Shown: in pieces, positions 53,496 through 62,664 of the stretch | Layout: each line of letters starts with the position of its first letter | Numbering within the stretch: position 1 is the stretch's first letter | Origin: Opitutales bacterium | Lineage (GTDB): Bacteria; Verrucomicrobiota; Verrucomicrobiia; Opitutales; UBA953 | Assembly (NCBI GenBank): GCA_017440935.1 | Contig: JAFSAO010000021.1 | Coordinates: 44,438-108,437, forward strand | Length of the DNA: 64,000 nt | Direction: 5' to 3' | The notes under the pieces: generated by a model | The model's database searches: none | The model's input: only the letters and a program-made list of their open reading frames with translations | Told to the model about the DNA's origin: nothing | Translations under genes and position numbers: made by a program

Positions 53496-55403
53496 ATGGA
53501 CGAAAAACAAGATGCGGGCGTTCCCGAAAAAACGGTCTCTCTCGGTTCACGTTGCGAAGTGCTCAAGCGCGGTGCGTGGTTTTTTATTTTGACGGCAATT
53601 ATCGTCGGATTGATTTCGCTGAATTATTTCCGGCAACTGAGTATTGATTTTTCCGGGGAAGGCTGGGTTTATGCGCTGTTTACGATGTTCGGGCATTTTG
53701 CGATGTGGTCGCTTGTGGCGTGGGCGGTGTTTTGCCTGCCGTGGGCGCTTTTGTTCCCGCGCAAACCGGTGGCGGCGATTTTGTCCGTTGTCGCGGGAAC
53801 GGCGGGCATGGCACTTGTTTTGATCGACACGTTTGTTTTCGGTTTGTATCGCTACCATGTTTACAACGGCTTTGTTCTGGAGTTGCTTTTCGGCGACGGA
53901 GCGGCAGGAATTTTCACGTTCACGGCGGGACAAATCGCGTTGATGGTCGGTGCGTTGGTCGCGGTGATTGTTGTCGGGAACGGGCTCTGGGGTTTGGCGC
54001 GTTTTCTCGGCGCGCGTTGCGGGAAAAATGCGTTGATTCCGGCGGTTGCGGTTTTGCTCGTTTCGCTTGTCATTTCGCACATGATGCATGCGTATTACTC
54101 GGCAAACGGAAGCCGCTCGGTTTACCAGATTGCGGAAGTCTATCCGGGGCATTTCCCGCTGACGGCAAATCGCTTTCTGATTAAAAACGGCTTCGTCGAT
54201 CCGGAAAAAGTCCGCGAAAAAATCAAGCTCAACGCGGGCTCGGCGTTGGCGTATCCGCGCGCACCGCTCGTCGCTTCTCAGGAGCCGACGAAGAATATTT
54301 TGGTCATTTTCATCGATTCGTGGAATGTGCGGACGTTTACGCCGGACGTTATGCCGAACGTTTGCGAATTTGCGAAAACCGCACAGGTGTTTTCCGAACA
54401 TTACAGCGGAGACCACGGCACGCGCACGGGCGTGATTTCGTTCTTCCACGGGCTTCCCGGGCTTTATTTTTACGCGATTCGCGACGGCGGCGTCAGTTCC
54501 GCGTTCATCGACACGTTAGTAAAAAATAAATACGAAATGGGCATTTACGCGACGGCGAGCTTGGCGAATCCGCCGTTTACGCGCACGATTTTCAAAAACG
54601 TTCCCGAAGGTGTGATGCGCTACAACCTCGCGGAGGGCGTTTCGACGGCAGAAGGCGACGTGAAAACCGCCGACGCGTGGCTCGACTTCACGAAAAAATA
54701 CACGAGCGTTCCCGCCGCCGAGCGCAAACCGTTTTTCGGATTTTTGTTCTTCGACGAATTGCACTCGATGGTCATGCCGAAAGACGCGGAGAAAAAATTC
54801 CCCACCGATTGGGAAAATGCGAAGTATGAATTGCTTTCCAAGGACATGGACCCGACGCCGTTTTTCAACCTTTACAAAAATGGTGCCTACTGGCTCGACA
54901 AACAAATTAAGCGTGTTCTCGATGATCTGCGGGAACGCGGATTGCTCGAAAACACAATCGTCGTGCTGACGGGCGATCACGGGCAGGAATTTAACGAAGA
55001 CGGCAACAACACTTGGGGTCACGGGAGCGGTTTTTCCACACACCAACTCAAAGTGCCGTTTATGCTTTTCGACGCGTCGCTTCCGCCCAAAACGTATTCG
55101 CATTGGACGGCTCACTACGACGTGACGGTGTCGCTTTTGAAAAAATATCTCCACATTCAAAACCCGGCGGGTGATTTTTCCGTCGGGAAAGATTTGTTCG
55201 ACGCAACGCCGCGCGAATGGCTTCTTGTCGGGCATCCGGAGCAATGGGGCGTTATCGAAAAAGACCGTATCACGCACGTGAAAATGGGCGGTTCTTACGA
55301 AATCTACGACCGCAATTACCGCTACCTGCCGGACGCAAAGCTGAATGCTCCCGTTTTCCAATCCGCGCTCGAACAATCCAAAGATTTTTACAAAAAAGAT
55401 TAA
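53496..55403 (+). CDS. YejM/PbgA-like inner-membrane protein (sulfatase fold)
   Basis: A 635-residue protein. Five hydrophobic segments lie in residues 25-210, followed by a periplasmic alkaline-phosphatase/sulfatase-like domain (about 255-635). Signature stretches are NILVIFIDSWNVRTFTPDVMPN, SGDHGTRTGVISF and LTGDHGQEFNEDG. This is the arrangement of YejM (PbgA), which senses LPS and tunes LpxC stability in enterobacteria. Thr stands near where sulfatases carry Cys/Ser. Whether it signals or transfers groups here is unknown. It lies 42 nt after the LPS-kinase-like gene, in the same direction. Confidence 0.87.
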   Translation: MDEKQDAGVPEKTVSLGSRCEVLKRGAWFFILTAIIVGLISLNYFRQLSIDFSGEGWVYALFTMFGHFAMWSLVAWAVFCLPWALLFPRKPVAAILSVVAGTAGMALVLIDTFVFGLYRYHVYNGFVLELLFGDGAAGIFTFTAGQIALMVGALVAVIVVGNGLWGLARFLGARCGKNALIPAVAVLLVSLVISHMMHAYYSANGSRSVYQIAEVYPGHFPLTANRFLIKNGFVDPEKVREKIKLNAGSALAYPRAPLVASQEPTKNILVIFIDSWNVRTFTPDVMPNVCEFAKTAQVFSEHYSGDHGTRTGVISFFHGLPGLYFYAIRDGGVSSAFIDTLVKNKYEMGIYATASLANPPFTRTIFKNVPEGVMRYNLAEGVSTAEGDVKTADAWLDFTKKYTSVPAAERKPFFGFLFFDELHSMVMPKDAEKKFPTDWENAKYELLSKDMDPTPFFNLYKNGAYWLDKQIKRVLDDLRERGLLENTIVVLTGDHGQEFNEDGNNTWGHGSGFSTHQLKVPFMLFDASLPPKTYSHWTAHYDVTVSLLKKYLHIQNPAGDFSVGKDLFDATPREWLLVGHPEQWGVIEKDRITHVKMGGSYEIYDRNYRYLPDAKLNAPVFQSALEQSKDFYKKD

Positions 55404-55529
55404 AATCTTTCGCCCTCGGCGGCGGATTCTGTTAGAAATCCGTTCATTGACACTAAGTGGTTTCTGTTAAAATCGCTCGGTTGCCAATGAACGGTTTTCT
55501 TTTTTTGATATTCTTCCCCAAAAATACTT

Positions 55530-57698
55530 ATGACCTCTGTTTCCCCTGAAAAAAAATCGGACGTTCCCGCATGGCAAAATATTTCCGACGGTTGGCGTGC
55601 GGCGGTGAATCCTGCGTGGGATTTTTCCGGCGTGCGGGATTTGCTGACGGCGGAAAAGGAGAGCGCAGAGGCGGTTTTGCTCCAGCAGGGGCGGGAACGC
55701 GTGGTCAAAGCGCCGTGCGTTTGCGGCGGCGGGAACACGCGTGACGTGGTCGTGAAAACTTATCGGTCGCCGGGACGTCTGCGGGAATTTTTTGACGGGA
55801 AAGAAAAGGGCTCGAAAGCGTTTCGTGCGTTTCGTGCGGCGTGGATTTTGCAACAAAACGGCGTGGGCACGCCGGCGCCGATTGCCGTGGCGGAGCGCAG
55901 GGACGGGAACGGGCATTTGCTCGAAAGTCGCCTGATTACGGAATTCGTTCCCGCGATGTCGAATTTCCGCGACGAGCTTTTTCACATTTACGCGAAAAAT
56001 CCGGATTGCGAAGCGCTCATGTCGCTGATGCAGGCAGCCGCCGACGCGTGCCGCGCGATGCACGATTGCGGAATTATCCACCGCGATTTGGGCAACCAGA
56101 ACATCGCGATGAAAAAAACGGACGCGGGCGCATGGAGCGTTTTGCTGATCGACTTGGACCGCGTGCGGATTTTCCCCGCGGGAACGCTGACGGATGAGCA
56201 ACGCGGACGCGATTTGGCGCGCTTGGACTTGCCGTCGGACTTCCGGCGCGTGTTTCATTCGATGTATTACATGGGCTACGGGGAGCCGGGTGCTTTTCAT
56301 TTGGCGGAGAAAAAAGAGCGCGAGGCATTTGAGCGGCATTCGGCGTTGCGTCCGTGGCGGCACCCGATTCGCGAGTGGAAAATTCGCCGGGAGGACCGCC
56401 GGATTGCGCAGGCTTCGCCGTCGTCGGATATTCTTCCGCTCGGGAGAGAGCTTTGGATTTGGGACGGGCGTTCGGAACAGGCAATCCCCGCCTATATGTC
56501 AAAGGATCGGAGAAAATTCCGTTCGCCGGGAAATATTTTGAAAATTGCGAAGGAATTTTTGCTTCACGGGAACGCGCTTTGGAAAAACTATAAGGCGCTT
56601 TCGGCGCGATCTTTTGAAGAACCCGTCGACGCGGCGGGAACGATCGGTTTGTCGCTCGAAGTTGATGCGGCGTGGGAAGCGCAACTGCATTGGCTTGGCG
56701 AGCTGGAAAAATCGGCCGGAGCGAAACTTCCGGTGTTATTGCGCGCGTATCACCACAAAGGTCGGGAGCACTGGCGCGAGGTCGGTGCGCGTGCGGCGGA
56801 ACTTCGTGCGCGCGGGAACGCCGTCGCCCTCGCTCTTGTGCAGGACCGAGCCGCGATCCGCAATGCGGAAAGCTGGCGGGAAATGGTTTTTTCCGTAATT
56901 GAAAAGACTTGTGATTTTGCGGATTTTTATGAAATCGGGCACGCGACCAATCGCGGAAAATGGGGCGTGTGGAATTTTTCGGACTACGAAAAACTGTTGG
57001 CACCCGCGATAGAAGCGAAGGAAAAATTCCCTCAGATTAAGCTGACGGGGCCGGCGTGCATCGATTTTGATTTGCACCAGCTTCCGGGCTTGATGTCGGG
57101 CGTTCCCGCGGGAACGTTTCATGCGCTCTCGCAACATTTATATGTGGATCGGCGCGGGGCTCCGGAGAATTTCCAAGGAAAATTTGATTCGGTCGAAAAA
57201 TTTGCGATTCACCGGGCGCTTGCAGAAACTTACGGTTTTGAGGAAGAACGAATTATCGTTTCCGAAGTCAATTGGCCGCTTTTGGATGCCGGAGTTTACG
57301 GGCCGATCGATTCTCCGTTTGTGATGTATGGTCCGTGGGAAACGCGCCCCGCCGCTCCGTGGACAACGGAACCGCCGCGCGTCTCTGAGGACGATTGCGC
57401 CAAGTTTATGTGCCGCTATTTTCTGTTGGCGATTGCGAGCGGACACGTTTCGCGGGCGTATTGGTGGCGCCTTCTGCACCGGGGCTTCGGGTTGGTGGAC
57501 GATGCCGATCCGGAAAATCCGCGCCCGCGTGCGGCGTTTTATGCCTTGCAAAAATTGCTTTCGCACCTCGCGGGAACGCGTTTTGTGCGCCGCGTGAAAG
57601 ACGTTCCCGTGGGAACGTGGGCTCTGGAATTTGCCCGTGCCGACGGCACACGTTTCACTTTCCGTTGGACGCTCGATTCCTTCCTGGAAATCGCGTAG
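55530..57698 (+). CDS. Fusion: LPS kinase-like domain plus TIM-barrel domain
   Basis: A 722-residue two-domain protein. Residues about 60-330 form a WaaP/InaA-type kinase: Lys in VVVKTYRSPGRLREF, the catalytic loop GIIHRDLGNQNIAMK, and the metal Asp in LLIDLDRVRIF. Residues about 370-720 look like a (beta/alpha)8 glycosidase-type barrel, with EIGHATNRGKWG, LTGPACIDFDL and ERIIVSEVNWPLLD, where Glu could be catalytic. There is no signal peptide, so the barrel would be cytoplasmic, which is unusual for a hydrolase. It lies 126 nt after the YejM-like gene. The combined job, perhaps core-sugar modification, is inference. Confidence 0.8.
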   Translation: MTSVSPEKKSDVPAWQNISDGWRAAVNPAWDFSGVRDLLTAEKESAEAVLLQQGRERVVKAPCVCGGGNTRDVVVKTYRSPGRLREFFDGKEKGSKAFRAFRAAWILQQNGVGTPAPIAVAERRDGNGHLLESRLITEFVPAMSNFRDELFHIYAKNPDCEALMSLMQAAADACRAMHDCGIIHRDLGNQNIAMKKTDAGAWSVLLIDLDRVRIFPAGTLTDEQRGRDLARLDLPSDFRRVFHSMYYMGYGEPGAFHLAEKKEREAFERHSALRPWRHPIREWKIRREDRRIAQASPSSDILPLGRELWIWDGRSEQAIPAYMSKDRRKFRSPGNILKIAKEFLLHGNALWKNYKALSARSFEEPVDAAGTIGLSLEVDAAWEAQLHWLGELEKSAGAKLPVLLRAYHHKGREHWREVGARAAELRARGNAVALALVQDRAAIRNAESWREMVFSVIEKTCDFADFYEIGHATNRGKWGVWNFSDYEKLLAPAIEAKEKFPQIKLTGPACIDFDLHQLPGLMSGVPAGTFHALSQHLYVDRRGAPENFQGKFDSVEKFAIHRALAETYGFEEERIIVSEVNWPLLDAGVYGPIDSPFVMYGPWETRPAAPWTTEPPRVSEDDCAKFMCRYFLLAIASGHVSRAYWWRLLHRGFGLVDDADPENPRPRAAFYALQKLLSHLAGTRFVRRVKDVPVGTWALEFARADGTRFTFRWTLDSFLEIA

Positions 57699-57751
57699 GG
57701 CAACGCCTGCAATTTCGTGAATTTATCCTGTGGAGGTCTAAGCTGATTTTG

Positions 57752-58702
57752 TCACTTAACCTTCGTGTCGGCGGGAAGCGGGAACGGGCAGGCTGCGACG
57801 AGCGCGTCTGTATTTATTTCTCCGGGCGTCCAGCGAGAGGCGATTTCCCGTAATTCGTCGAGCGTTGTGTTTTCGGTAACGAGGATGGGCGCGGGAACGT
57901 TTTTCCCTATGGATTGATAAAAATCCCAATACTTGAAGTAGTGATCTTCGTTTTGTTGTTTGGTCGAAAAAATAACCCAAAGGCAGGGAATTTTGTAGGC
58001 TTCGGCAACGATGACTCCGTGCAGGGACGAAGAGATGACAAATTCGCTGTTGCAGATTTTCCGGATGAAATCCCGCCAGTCCTTGTAGCCGCGTGTTTTG
58101 ATGCGGCAGGCTCCGACGGTTTCGGCTTTTTTCATGAAGTTAAAAAATGCGGGATTTTTATGTTCCCACCACGCGGAGGCGATCCCGACTCCTCTGCGTT
58201 TTTCTTTCGGCGGCGGGGTGTAGTCAAAAAATCGCGGGAGCAAAAGTGCGGGATCGCCGTAAACCTCCGGACAATTGATTCCGTTTTGGGTTAAGACTTT
58301 CCGCGTCAGCGGTCCTCGAACAGCGAGAAAGGTCTGATTTTCGAAGCCGGATTTTCCCGGGCAATCTTTGGGATTAAGAAGTCCGCTTCCCCAGATGATG
58401 CGTTTTTGATTTTGAGTGTTCGGAAAGATTATGCTTCCGATAAATTGGTGTTTTGTCTGTTTTGAGGAAGGAGGACAAAAAAAGAGTTTCCGTGAAAGTA
58501 GCGGAGAAAGGAAATGAGCATTTAAGTCATCTCCCCAATTTTGAGGAATAATTTCCCCGCTCCAATTGCGGTAAACGTCTGCGTCTACAAAAATCGCGTT
58601 ATGTTCACGTTTTGAGGAAAGCCGTTCCCGCAACTTGAGGGCGGCTCTGTTAAGATTGATCAACGGGCGAAGTGCTTCATGGGCAATTTTATGCAACAAC
58701 AT
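57752..58702 (-). CDS. Polysaccharide pyruvyl transferase family protein
   Basis: A 316-residue protein of the CsaB/WcaK superfamily, which puts pyruvate ketals on exported sugars. Recognisable parts are NWGDDLNAHFLSPLL near residue 55, IIWGSGLLNP, LAVRGPLTRKVLTQNG, VYGDPALLLPRFF, and SEFVISSSLHGVIVAEAYKIPCLWV, the conserved nucleotide-site motif (SSLHG). It is the last gene of the minus-strand polysaccharide operon, 84 nt after the third GT2 gene. Pyruvylation or a related transfer to the glycan built by the upstream enzymes is likely. It converges on the fusion gene at its end. Confidence 0.88.
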   Translation of the reverse strand: MLLHKIAHEALRPLINLNRAALKLRERLSSKREHNAIFVDADVYRNWSGEIIPQNWGDDLNAHFLSPLLSRKLFFCPPSSKQTKHQFIGSIIFPNTQNQKRIIWGSGLLNPKDCPGKSGFENQTFLAVRGPLTRKVLTQNGINCPEVYGDPALLLPRFFDYTPPPKEKRRGVGIASAWWEHKNPAFFNFMKKAETVGACRIKTRGYKDWRDFIRKICNSEFVISSSLHGVIVAEAYKIPCLWVIFSTKQQNEDHYFKYWDFYQSIGKNVPAPILVTENTTLDELREIASRWTPGEINTDALVAACPFPLPADTKVK

Positions 58703-58786
58703 GAGAGGAAATCAAAAAGAGGTTACAGCCCTCAACCATAACCTATCAGAAATTCTGAAAAAAGAAATAAATCCCGAATCTCGAGT

Positions 58787-59593
58787 TCAGCGACTTGAGG
58801 GGAGATTTTTCGGTGGGAATTTTTTGAGTAGCTTCGCGCGTATCAAGGAGTCAATACTCTTGTCGAGCCCGGTCTTTCGCAGGAGATTTCGGAAAAGTTT
58901 TTCCGTTTTCATCAGCGCGTTTTCAACAGGCAAAGATCCGAGGTTTTTTCTTATCAGTTGTTTGCGTTCCCGTGAGAGCAAGCCTTTTTTCCCGGCGATT
59001 CCGGAGGCACCTCCGACGGAGAATACTGCGATCGGGGTGTTCACGCGTGTAGTTGTCGCTCCGTTCACGAGACAACGTAAAATCCAGTCCCAATCGGCAC
59101 AGATTTTATAGCCTAAGTCGAAGCTCCCGTATTTTTGAAAGAGTTCCCGTTTTGCCAGAATGGATTGGTGGGCAAAATGCCCGCGGAACATATGATAGAC
59201 GTCGAGCGCGCCAAGATTTTGAGCAAGTTCCCGGCGACCGTCTTCTTCGTCGTATTGGTCTCCGAAGATAAAATCCGCACGCGGAGCTTGTGCGACGCGC
59301 TCCAGGACAAATTCGTCGTAAAAATAATCATCAGCGTTGATGAATATCAAATAATCGCCGGAAGATTTCGCGACACCTTTGTTCATCGCATCGTAAATAC
59401 CTCTGTCCGGTTCGGAGATGAGAACATCTATTTTGTCGGCATATTTCTTCAAAATTTCGAGCGTTCCGTCGGAGGAACCGCCGTCGATAACAACGAATTC
59501 CTTGTCCGGGTAGGTTTGCGAAAAGACGGATAAAAGCGTGCGCTCAATCGTCGCTTCTGCATTGTAGGAAACGGTGATGATCGAAATTTTCAT
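58787..59593 (-). CDS. GT2 glycosyltransferase (third of three paralogues)
   Basis: A 268-residue family 2 glycosyltransferase, WcaA-like. The fold starts ISIITVSYNAEATIERTL, then FVVIDGGSSDGTLEILKKY, then EPDRGIYDAMNKGV, and the metal motif INADDYFYD. The start overlaps the previous gene by 4 nt (ATGA), so the two are translationally coupled. It is the most divergent of the three paralogues, with a longer gap after DDYFYDE and a distinct C-terminal half ending in Lys/Pro. It likely adds one sugar in a repeat unit; donor and linkage are unknown. Confidence 0.9.
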   Translation of the reverse strand: MKISIITVSYNAEATIERTLLSVFSQTYPDKEFVVIDGGSSDGTLEILKKYADKIDVLISEPDRGIYDAMNKGVAKSSGDYLIFINADDYFYDEFVLERVAQAPRADFIFGDQYDEEDGRRELAQNLGALDVYHMFRGHFAHQSILAKRELFQKYGSFDLGYKICADWDWILRCLVNGATTTRVNTPIAVFSVGGASGIAGKKGLLSRERKQLIRKNLGSLPVENALMKTEKLFRNLLRKTGLDKSIDSLIRAKLLKKFPPKNLPSSR

Positions 59594-60390
59594 TTTGGGA
59601 TTCCGTCTTGGAAAAACTTTTTGAGGGCTCTCGAAAAGAAATGCCTACAGATTCTCATTTTAAAATTCTTGGGCTTCATTACCAAGTCATAATCGCAGAT
59701 AATTTTGTCCAATTTTAGATCCGAAAAAATCCGACGAACCTCAATGCCTTCAGCTCCCTCCGGTCGAGCGTTTACTCCGGAGAGATCGAATTTTGCGACG
59801 GGAACGTCCGTTGAAATATACTTCCCGTTATCCAAAATCAGACATTGAATCCAGAATTTGATATCTGCCGTAATTTTTAACGTTTCGTCGTAGGGGAATT
59901 GTCGCAACCTTTCCGTTTTGATGAAAGAAGACTGGTGCTGAAGCGTCTTGTTATAGAAAAATCCGAGTGAGAGATAATTTGGAGGAAGTCCGAACTCTTC
60001 CGTGCTTTCTTCCGGGCTGATGTAGAACGTTCCGCCGGTGATAACATCCGCATTAAGCATTTCCGGATATGGATTTGCGAAAATCTTTTCAAGGACATCT
60101 TCCGATGCGAATGAATCTCCGGAATTCATGAAAATGCAATAATCGCCGGAAGCGGCGGCGACACCTTTATTCATCGCATGGAAAATTCCACGGTCTTTTT
60201 CCGAAACCCAATAGGTAATATCGCTCAAATATTTTTTCAAAACATCGACGCTCCCATCCTTACTTCCCCCGTCGATGACGACGATTTCCTTTTCAACTCC
60301 GACCGGGAGTGTTAAACGAATTGAGCTTTGGAGCGTTTTTTCAAGCCCGGTTTTGTCGTTAAAATTTACTGTGATAATGCTTATTTTCAT
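59590..60390 (-). CDS. GT2 glycosyltransferase (second of three paralogues)
   Basis: A 266-residue family 2 enzyme. It shares with the next gene the blocks ISIITVNFNDKTGLEKTL, VVIDGGSKDGSVDVLKKYL, KDRGIFHAMNKGVAAASGDY and the metal motif FMNSGDSFAS, with a His/Gln/Ser-Ser block (LQHQSSFIKTERL) and VPVAKFDLSGV in the second half. NSGD replaces the usual DxD, as in many WcaA-type enzymes. It overlaps its neighbours by 4 nt on both sides. It and the third are so alike that duplication within the operon is the natural explanation. Confidence 0.9.
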   Translation of the reverse strand: MKISIITVNFNDKTGLEKTLQSSIRLTLPVGVEKEIVVIDGGSKDGSVDVLKKYLSDITYWVSEKDRGIFHAMNKGVAAASGDYCIFMNSGDSFASEDVLEKIFANPYPEMLNADVITGGTFYISPEESTEEFGLPPNYLSLGFFYNKTLQHQSSFIKTERLRQFPYDETLKITADIKFWIQCLILDNGKYISTDVPVAKFDLSGVNARPEGAEGIEVRRIFSDLKLDKIICDYDLVMKPKNFKMRICRHFFSRALKKFFQDGIPK

Positions 60391-61190
60391 CGGAAGTTGA
60401 TACTTACACGGAAGGTTTCTTTGAGTTTTTTCGCGATGACTCGCTTAAAAAGTTTCCATTTTAGATTTCGGAGTTGTTCGTAGTCGGTAATGATTTTCGA
60501 CAAATTTAAATCCGCATATGTTCTTCGGATTTCGGTATCGATGACTTTCTGAATTTCGGGGCGGGACGAAATTCCGGACGTGTCGAATTTCGCGACGGGA
60601 ACGTCCGTAGAAACGTAGTTCCCGTCGTTTAAAATAAGGCATTGAAGCCAAAATTTAAAGTCGCTCGTGATTTTTAACGTTTCGTCGTAGGGAAACTCGA
60701 AAAGCCGCTTCGTCCTGATAAATGAAGATTGATGTTGGAGAGAATTGTTGCCGAAAAAGAAATACCCCAGCGAGATTTTTTGAGGTGGAAACTCAAGATT
60801 CTCCGTGCCGGTCGATGAATCGCAGTAATAGGTCGCTCCCGTGATAACGTCCGGCGGTGGTTGCGGGAAGGCGGCAGAAAAGATTTTCTCCAAAACGTCC
60901 GGAGATGCGAACGTGTCTCCGGAGTTCATGAAGATACAATAATCTCCGGTCGCACGAGCGATACCCTTATTCATTGCGTGAAAAATGCCTCGATCTCGCT
61001 CGGAGCACCAATAAGCGATTTCTTTTTCAACCTTTTGTATTTCCTCGACGCTTCCGTCTGTGCTTCCGCCATCGATAATGATAATCTCCTTTTCTCCACC
61101 GGACGGCGCGCGTAGCGATACGGAAGATTCCAGCGTGCGCGCCAAGCCTTCCCGATTATTGAAATTTACGGTGATAACGGAAATTTTCAT
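60387..61190 (-). CDS. GT2 glycosyltransferase (first of three paralogues)
   Basis: A 267-residue family 2 enzyme, the closest relative of the next gene downstream. Signature blocks are VITVNFNNREGLARTL, IIIDGGSTDGSVEEIQK, ERDRGIFHAMNKGIARATGDY, FMNSGDTFASPDVLEKIFS and LQHQSSFIRTKRLFEFPYDETL. The start overlaps nothing, but its stop overlaps the following start by 4 nt. The acyltransferase gene ends 2 nt upstream (61192). It probably acts in the same glycan pathway as its two paralogues, each adding a residue. Confidence 0.9.
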   Translation of the reverse strand: MKISVITVNFNNREGLARTLESSVSLRAPSGGEKEIIIIDGGSTDGSVEEIQKVEKEIAYWCSERDRGIFHAMNKGIARATGDYCIFMNSGDTFASPDVLEKIFSAAFPQPPPDVITGATYYCDSSTGTENLEFPPQKISLGYFFFGNNSLQHQSSFIRTKRLFEFPYDETLKITSDFKFWLQCLILNDGNYVSTDVPVAKFDTSGISSRPEIQKVIDTEIRRTYADLNLSKIITDYEQLRNLKWKLFKRVIAKKLKETFRVSINFR

Positions 61191-61191
61191 T

Positions 61192-61935
61192 TTATTTTAA
61201 TCTTTTGTCGTAATCTTCAGGCATCGCAATGTCCCAGGTTCTGCCGCGTTTTACGATTGTTGCGGGGACACCGGCGATGATGCAGTTTTCTTCTTCAAAA
61301 GATTTGGTCACAATGCTGCCCCAGCCAACGATACATCCTGAAGCGATTTTTACGTTCTTTCCTATTTTGACGTCTTTGCCAACCCAGACGTGATCTCCGA
61401 TTTCGATGAATTTCCCTTTGTTGGTCAGCGCGTTTGTTTGGGGGTCGATTATTGAATGTCCGTCGGTGCACCAAACATCAACACCCCACGAAAATATGCA
61501 ATTGGAGCCAATGATAGTGTGACTGTTGTTTTCGTTCATCCGAAAATCGACTCCATTCAGGGTTGTATTTGAGCCGATTCGGAAAAATGTTCCGTTTGCT
61601 GTTATGTGGAGTGAAACAAATTTGTCGATATGAACATTTTCCCCGATGTCGATTGTATTTCCGTCTCCGGTTATGGATATTTCTAACGGTAAGGGCTCTC
61701 CGTTTGCTTCACGGAAAATAATTTTATTGTCTTTTCCGTGAACGTGAATTTTGGCGGCAGCCGGGCGGGCGAGGGCAAGTTCGTTCCCCTTCTTAACACT
61801 GAATTTCGCTTGGCATTCGAGTTTTGCAAACTCGATTTTCTTATCCCAAGCCTTCCGCAACGCCTTTCTTGCTCGCGAGCATGGAATGAGAAACGTGAAT
61901 TTGCGAATTGTTCGCCAAAAAAGTAAATGAATCAT
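61192..61935 (-). CDS. Hexapeptide-repeat acyltransferase B
   Basis: A 247-residue left-handed beta-helix enzyme. I use the ATG at 61935, which overlaps the stop of acyltransferase A by 4 nt and gives MIHLLFWRTIRKFTFLIPCS, an N-terminal hydrophobic/basic lead also seen in A. Hexapeptide turns such as IGENVHIDKF, IGSNTTLNGV, IGDHVWVGKDVKIGKNVKI and GWGSIVTKSF are followed by IIAGVPATIVKRG, the typical C-terminus. It should acetylate or acylate a sugar in the glycan. WCTDGHSI carries the His expected at the active site. Confidence 0.9.
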   Translation of the reverse strand: MIHLLFWRTIRKFTFLIPCSRARKALRKAWDKKIEFAKLECQAKFSVKKGNELALARPAAAKIHVHGKDNKIIFREANGEPLPLEISITGDGNTIDIGENVHIDKFVSLHITANGTFFRIGSNTTLNGVDFRMNENNSHTIIGSNCIFSWGVDVWCTDGHSIIDPQTNALTNKGKFIEIGDHVWVGKDVKIGKNVKIASGCIVGWGSIVTKSFEEENCIIAGVPATIVKRGRTWDIAMPEDYDKRLK

Positions 61936-62655
61936 TTTCTTTCTACGTTGAGAAGTTGGTTGGGGCGTTCCCGTGCCCAGACAACGCCCTGTTTTTTTAC
62001 CGATGCCGGATTTCCGGCAAGAAGTGAGCCATCCGGGTAAGACCCTTGTGTTACGACGCTTCCCCACCCGACAATGCAACCTTTCCCGATTTTCGTGTTT
62101 TTCCCGATTTTTGCATCCATACCGACCCAAACGTGATCCCCTACAACTATTTCCCGACCGGCGTTTTTGAGCGTGCCGAATTCATCAAGAATCGCGTGGC
62201 TGTCCGTTGCCCAGATGTGAACTCTTTCCGAGCACATAACATCCGATCCGACGGAAATGCGCGAACCGTCTTCCATTGTTCGGATTGTGCACCCCTTGTC
62301 CATCGTTGTTCCCGTTCCGATTGTGACGCGGGAACGATTGCACGCAGAATCCGCTGTTCCGACGAAAATTTCCGTGCCGAGGCAAACAACGTCTTCTCCG
62401 ATTTCGACGATATTGTCGTTCCCGAAAATACAAATATTTAATTTTAAGGGTTGCTTTCTTGATTTTACAATGAGCTCGTTGTTACTTCCGGAAATATCTA
62501 CATTTCCCGTAAAATCGGGAGGTAACAGAAGTTTGTTTCCGGAAAGGCTCATCGCTCGTTGCTTCGCTTGCACACGGAACTCTTTTCGCTTCTTTTTATT
62601 AAAAATAAAAGCGCACCAGCGAAGAAGAAATAGGGGGGGGTATAGATTCGTTCAT
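61932..62655 (-). CDS. Hexapeptide acyltransferase A, phase-variable, OFF in this sequence
   Basis: ATG at 62655 lies 9 nt after the upstream stop. It reads MNESI, then a C8 tract (62633-62640), and ends at codon 19 (TAA 62599). With 7 or 10 C the frame continues LFLLRWCAFIFNKKKRKEF into the main body, giving a full protein. The N-terminal lead then resembles that of acyltransferase B (hydrophobic, then basic). The body from 62573 shows hexapeptide turns (IGEDVVCLGTEIFVG, VGDHVWVGMDAKIGKNTKI) and HIWATDSHA with the active-site His. Internal starts (GTG 62573, ATG 62552) might give a short form. A sequencing error in the tract cannot be excluded. Confidence 0.75.
62633..62640. repeat. G8 tract at the start of acyltransferase A
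   Basis: Eight consecutive G (C8 on the coding strand) begin at the sixth codon of the gene. It is the longest G or C run I noticed in the window. The length is confirmed by the reading frame across it on plus (N-R-G-G-Y). Such tracts change length by slipped-strand pairing. Confidence 0.9.
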
Positions 62656-62664
62656 ACATCGTGT

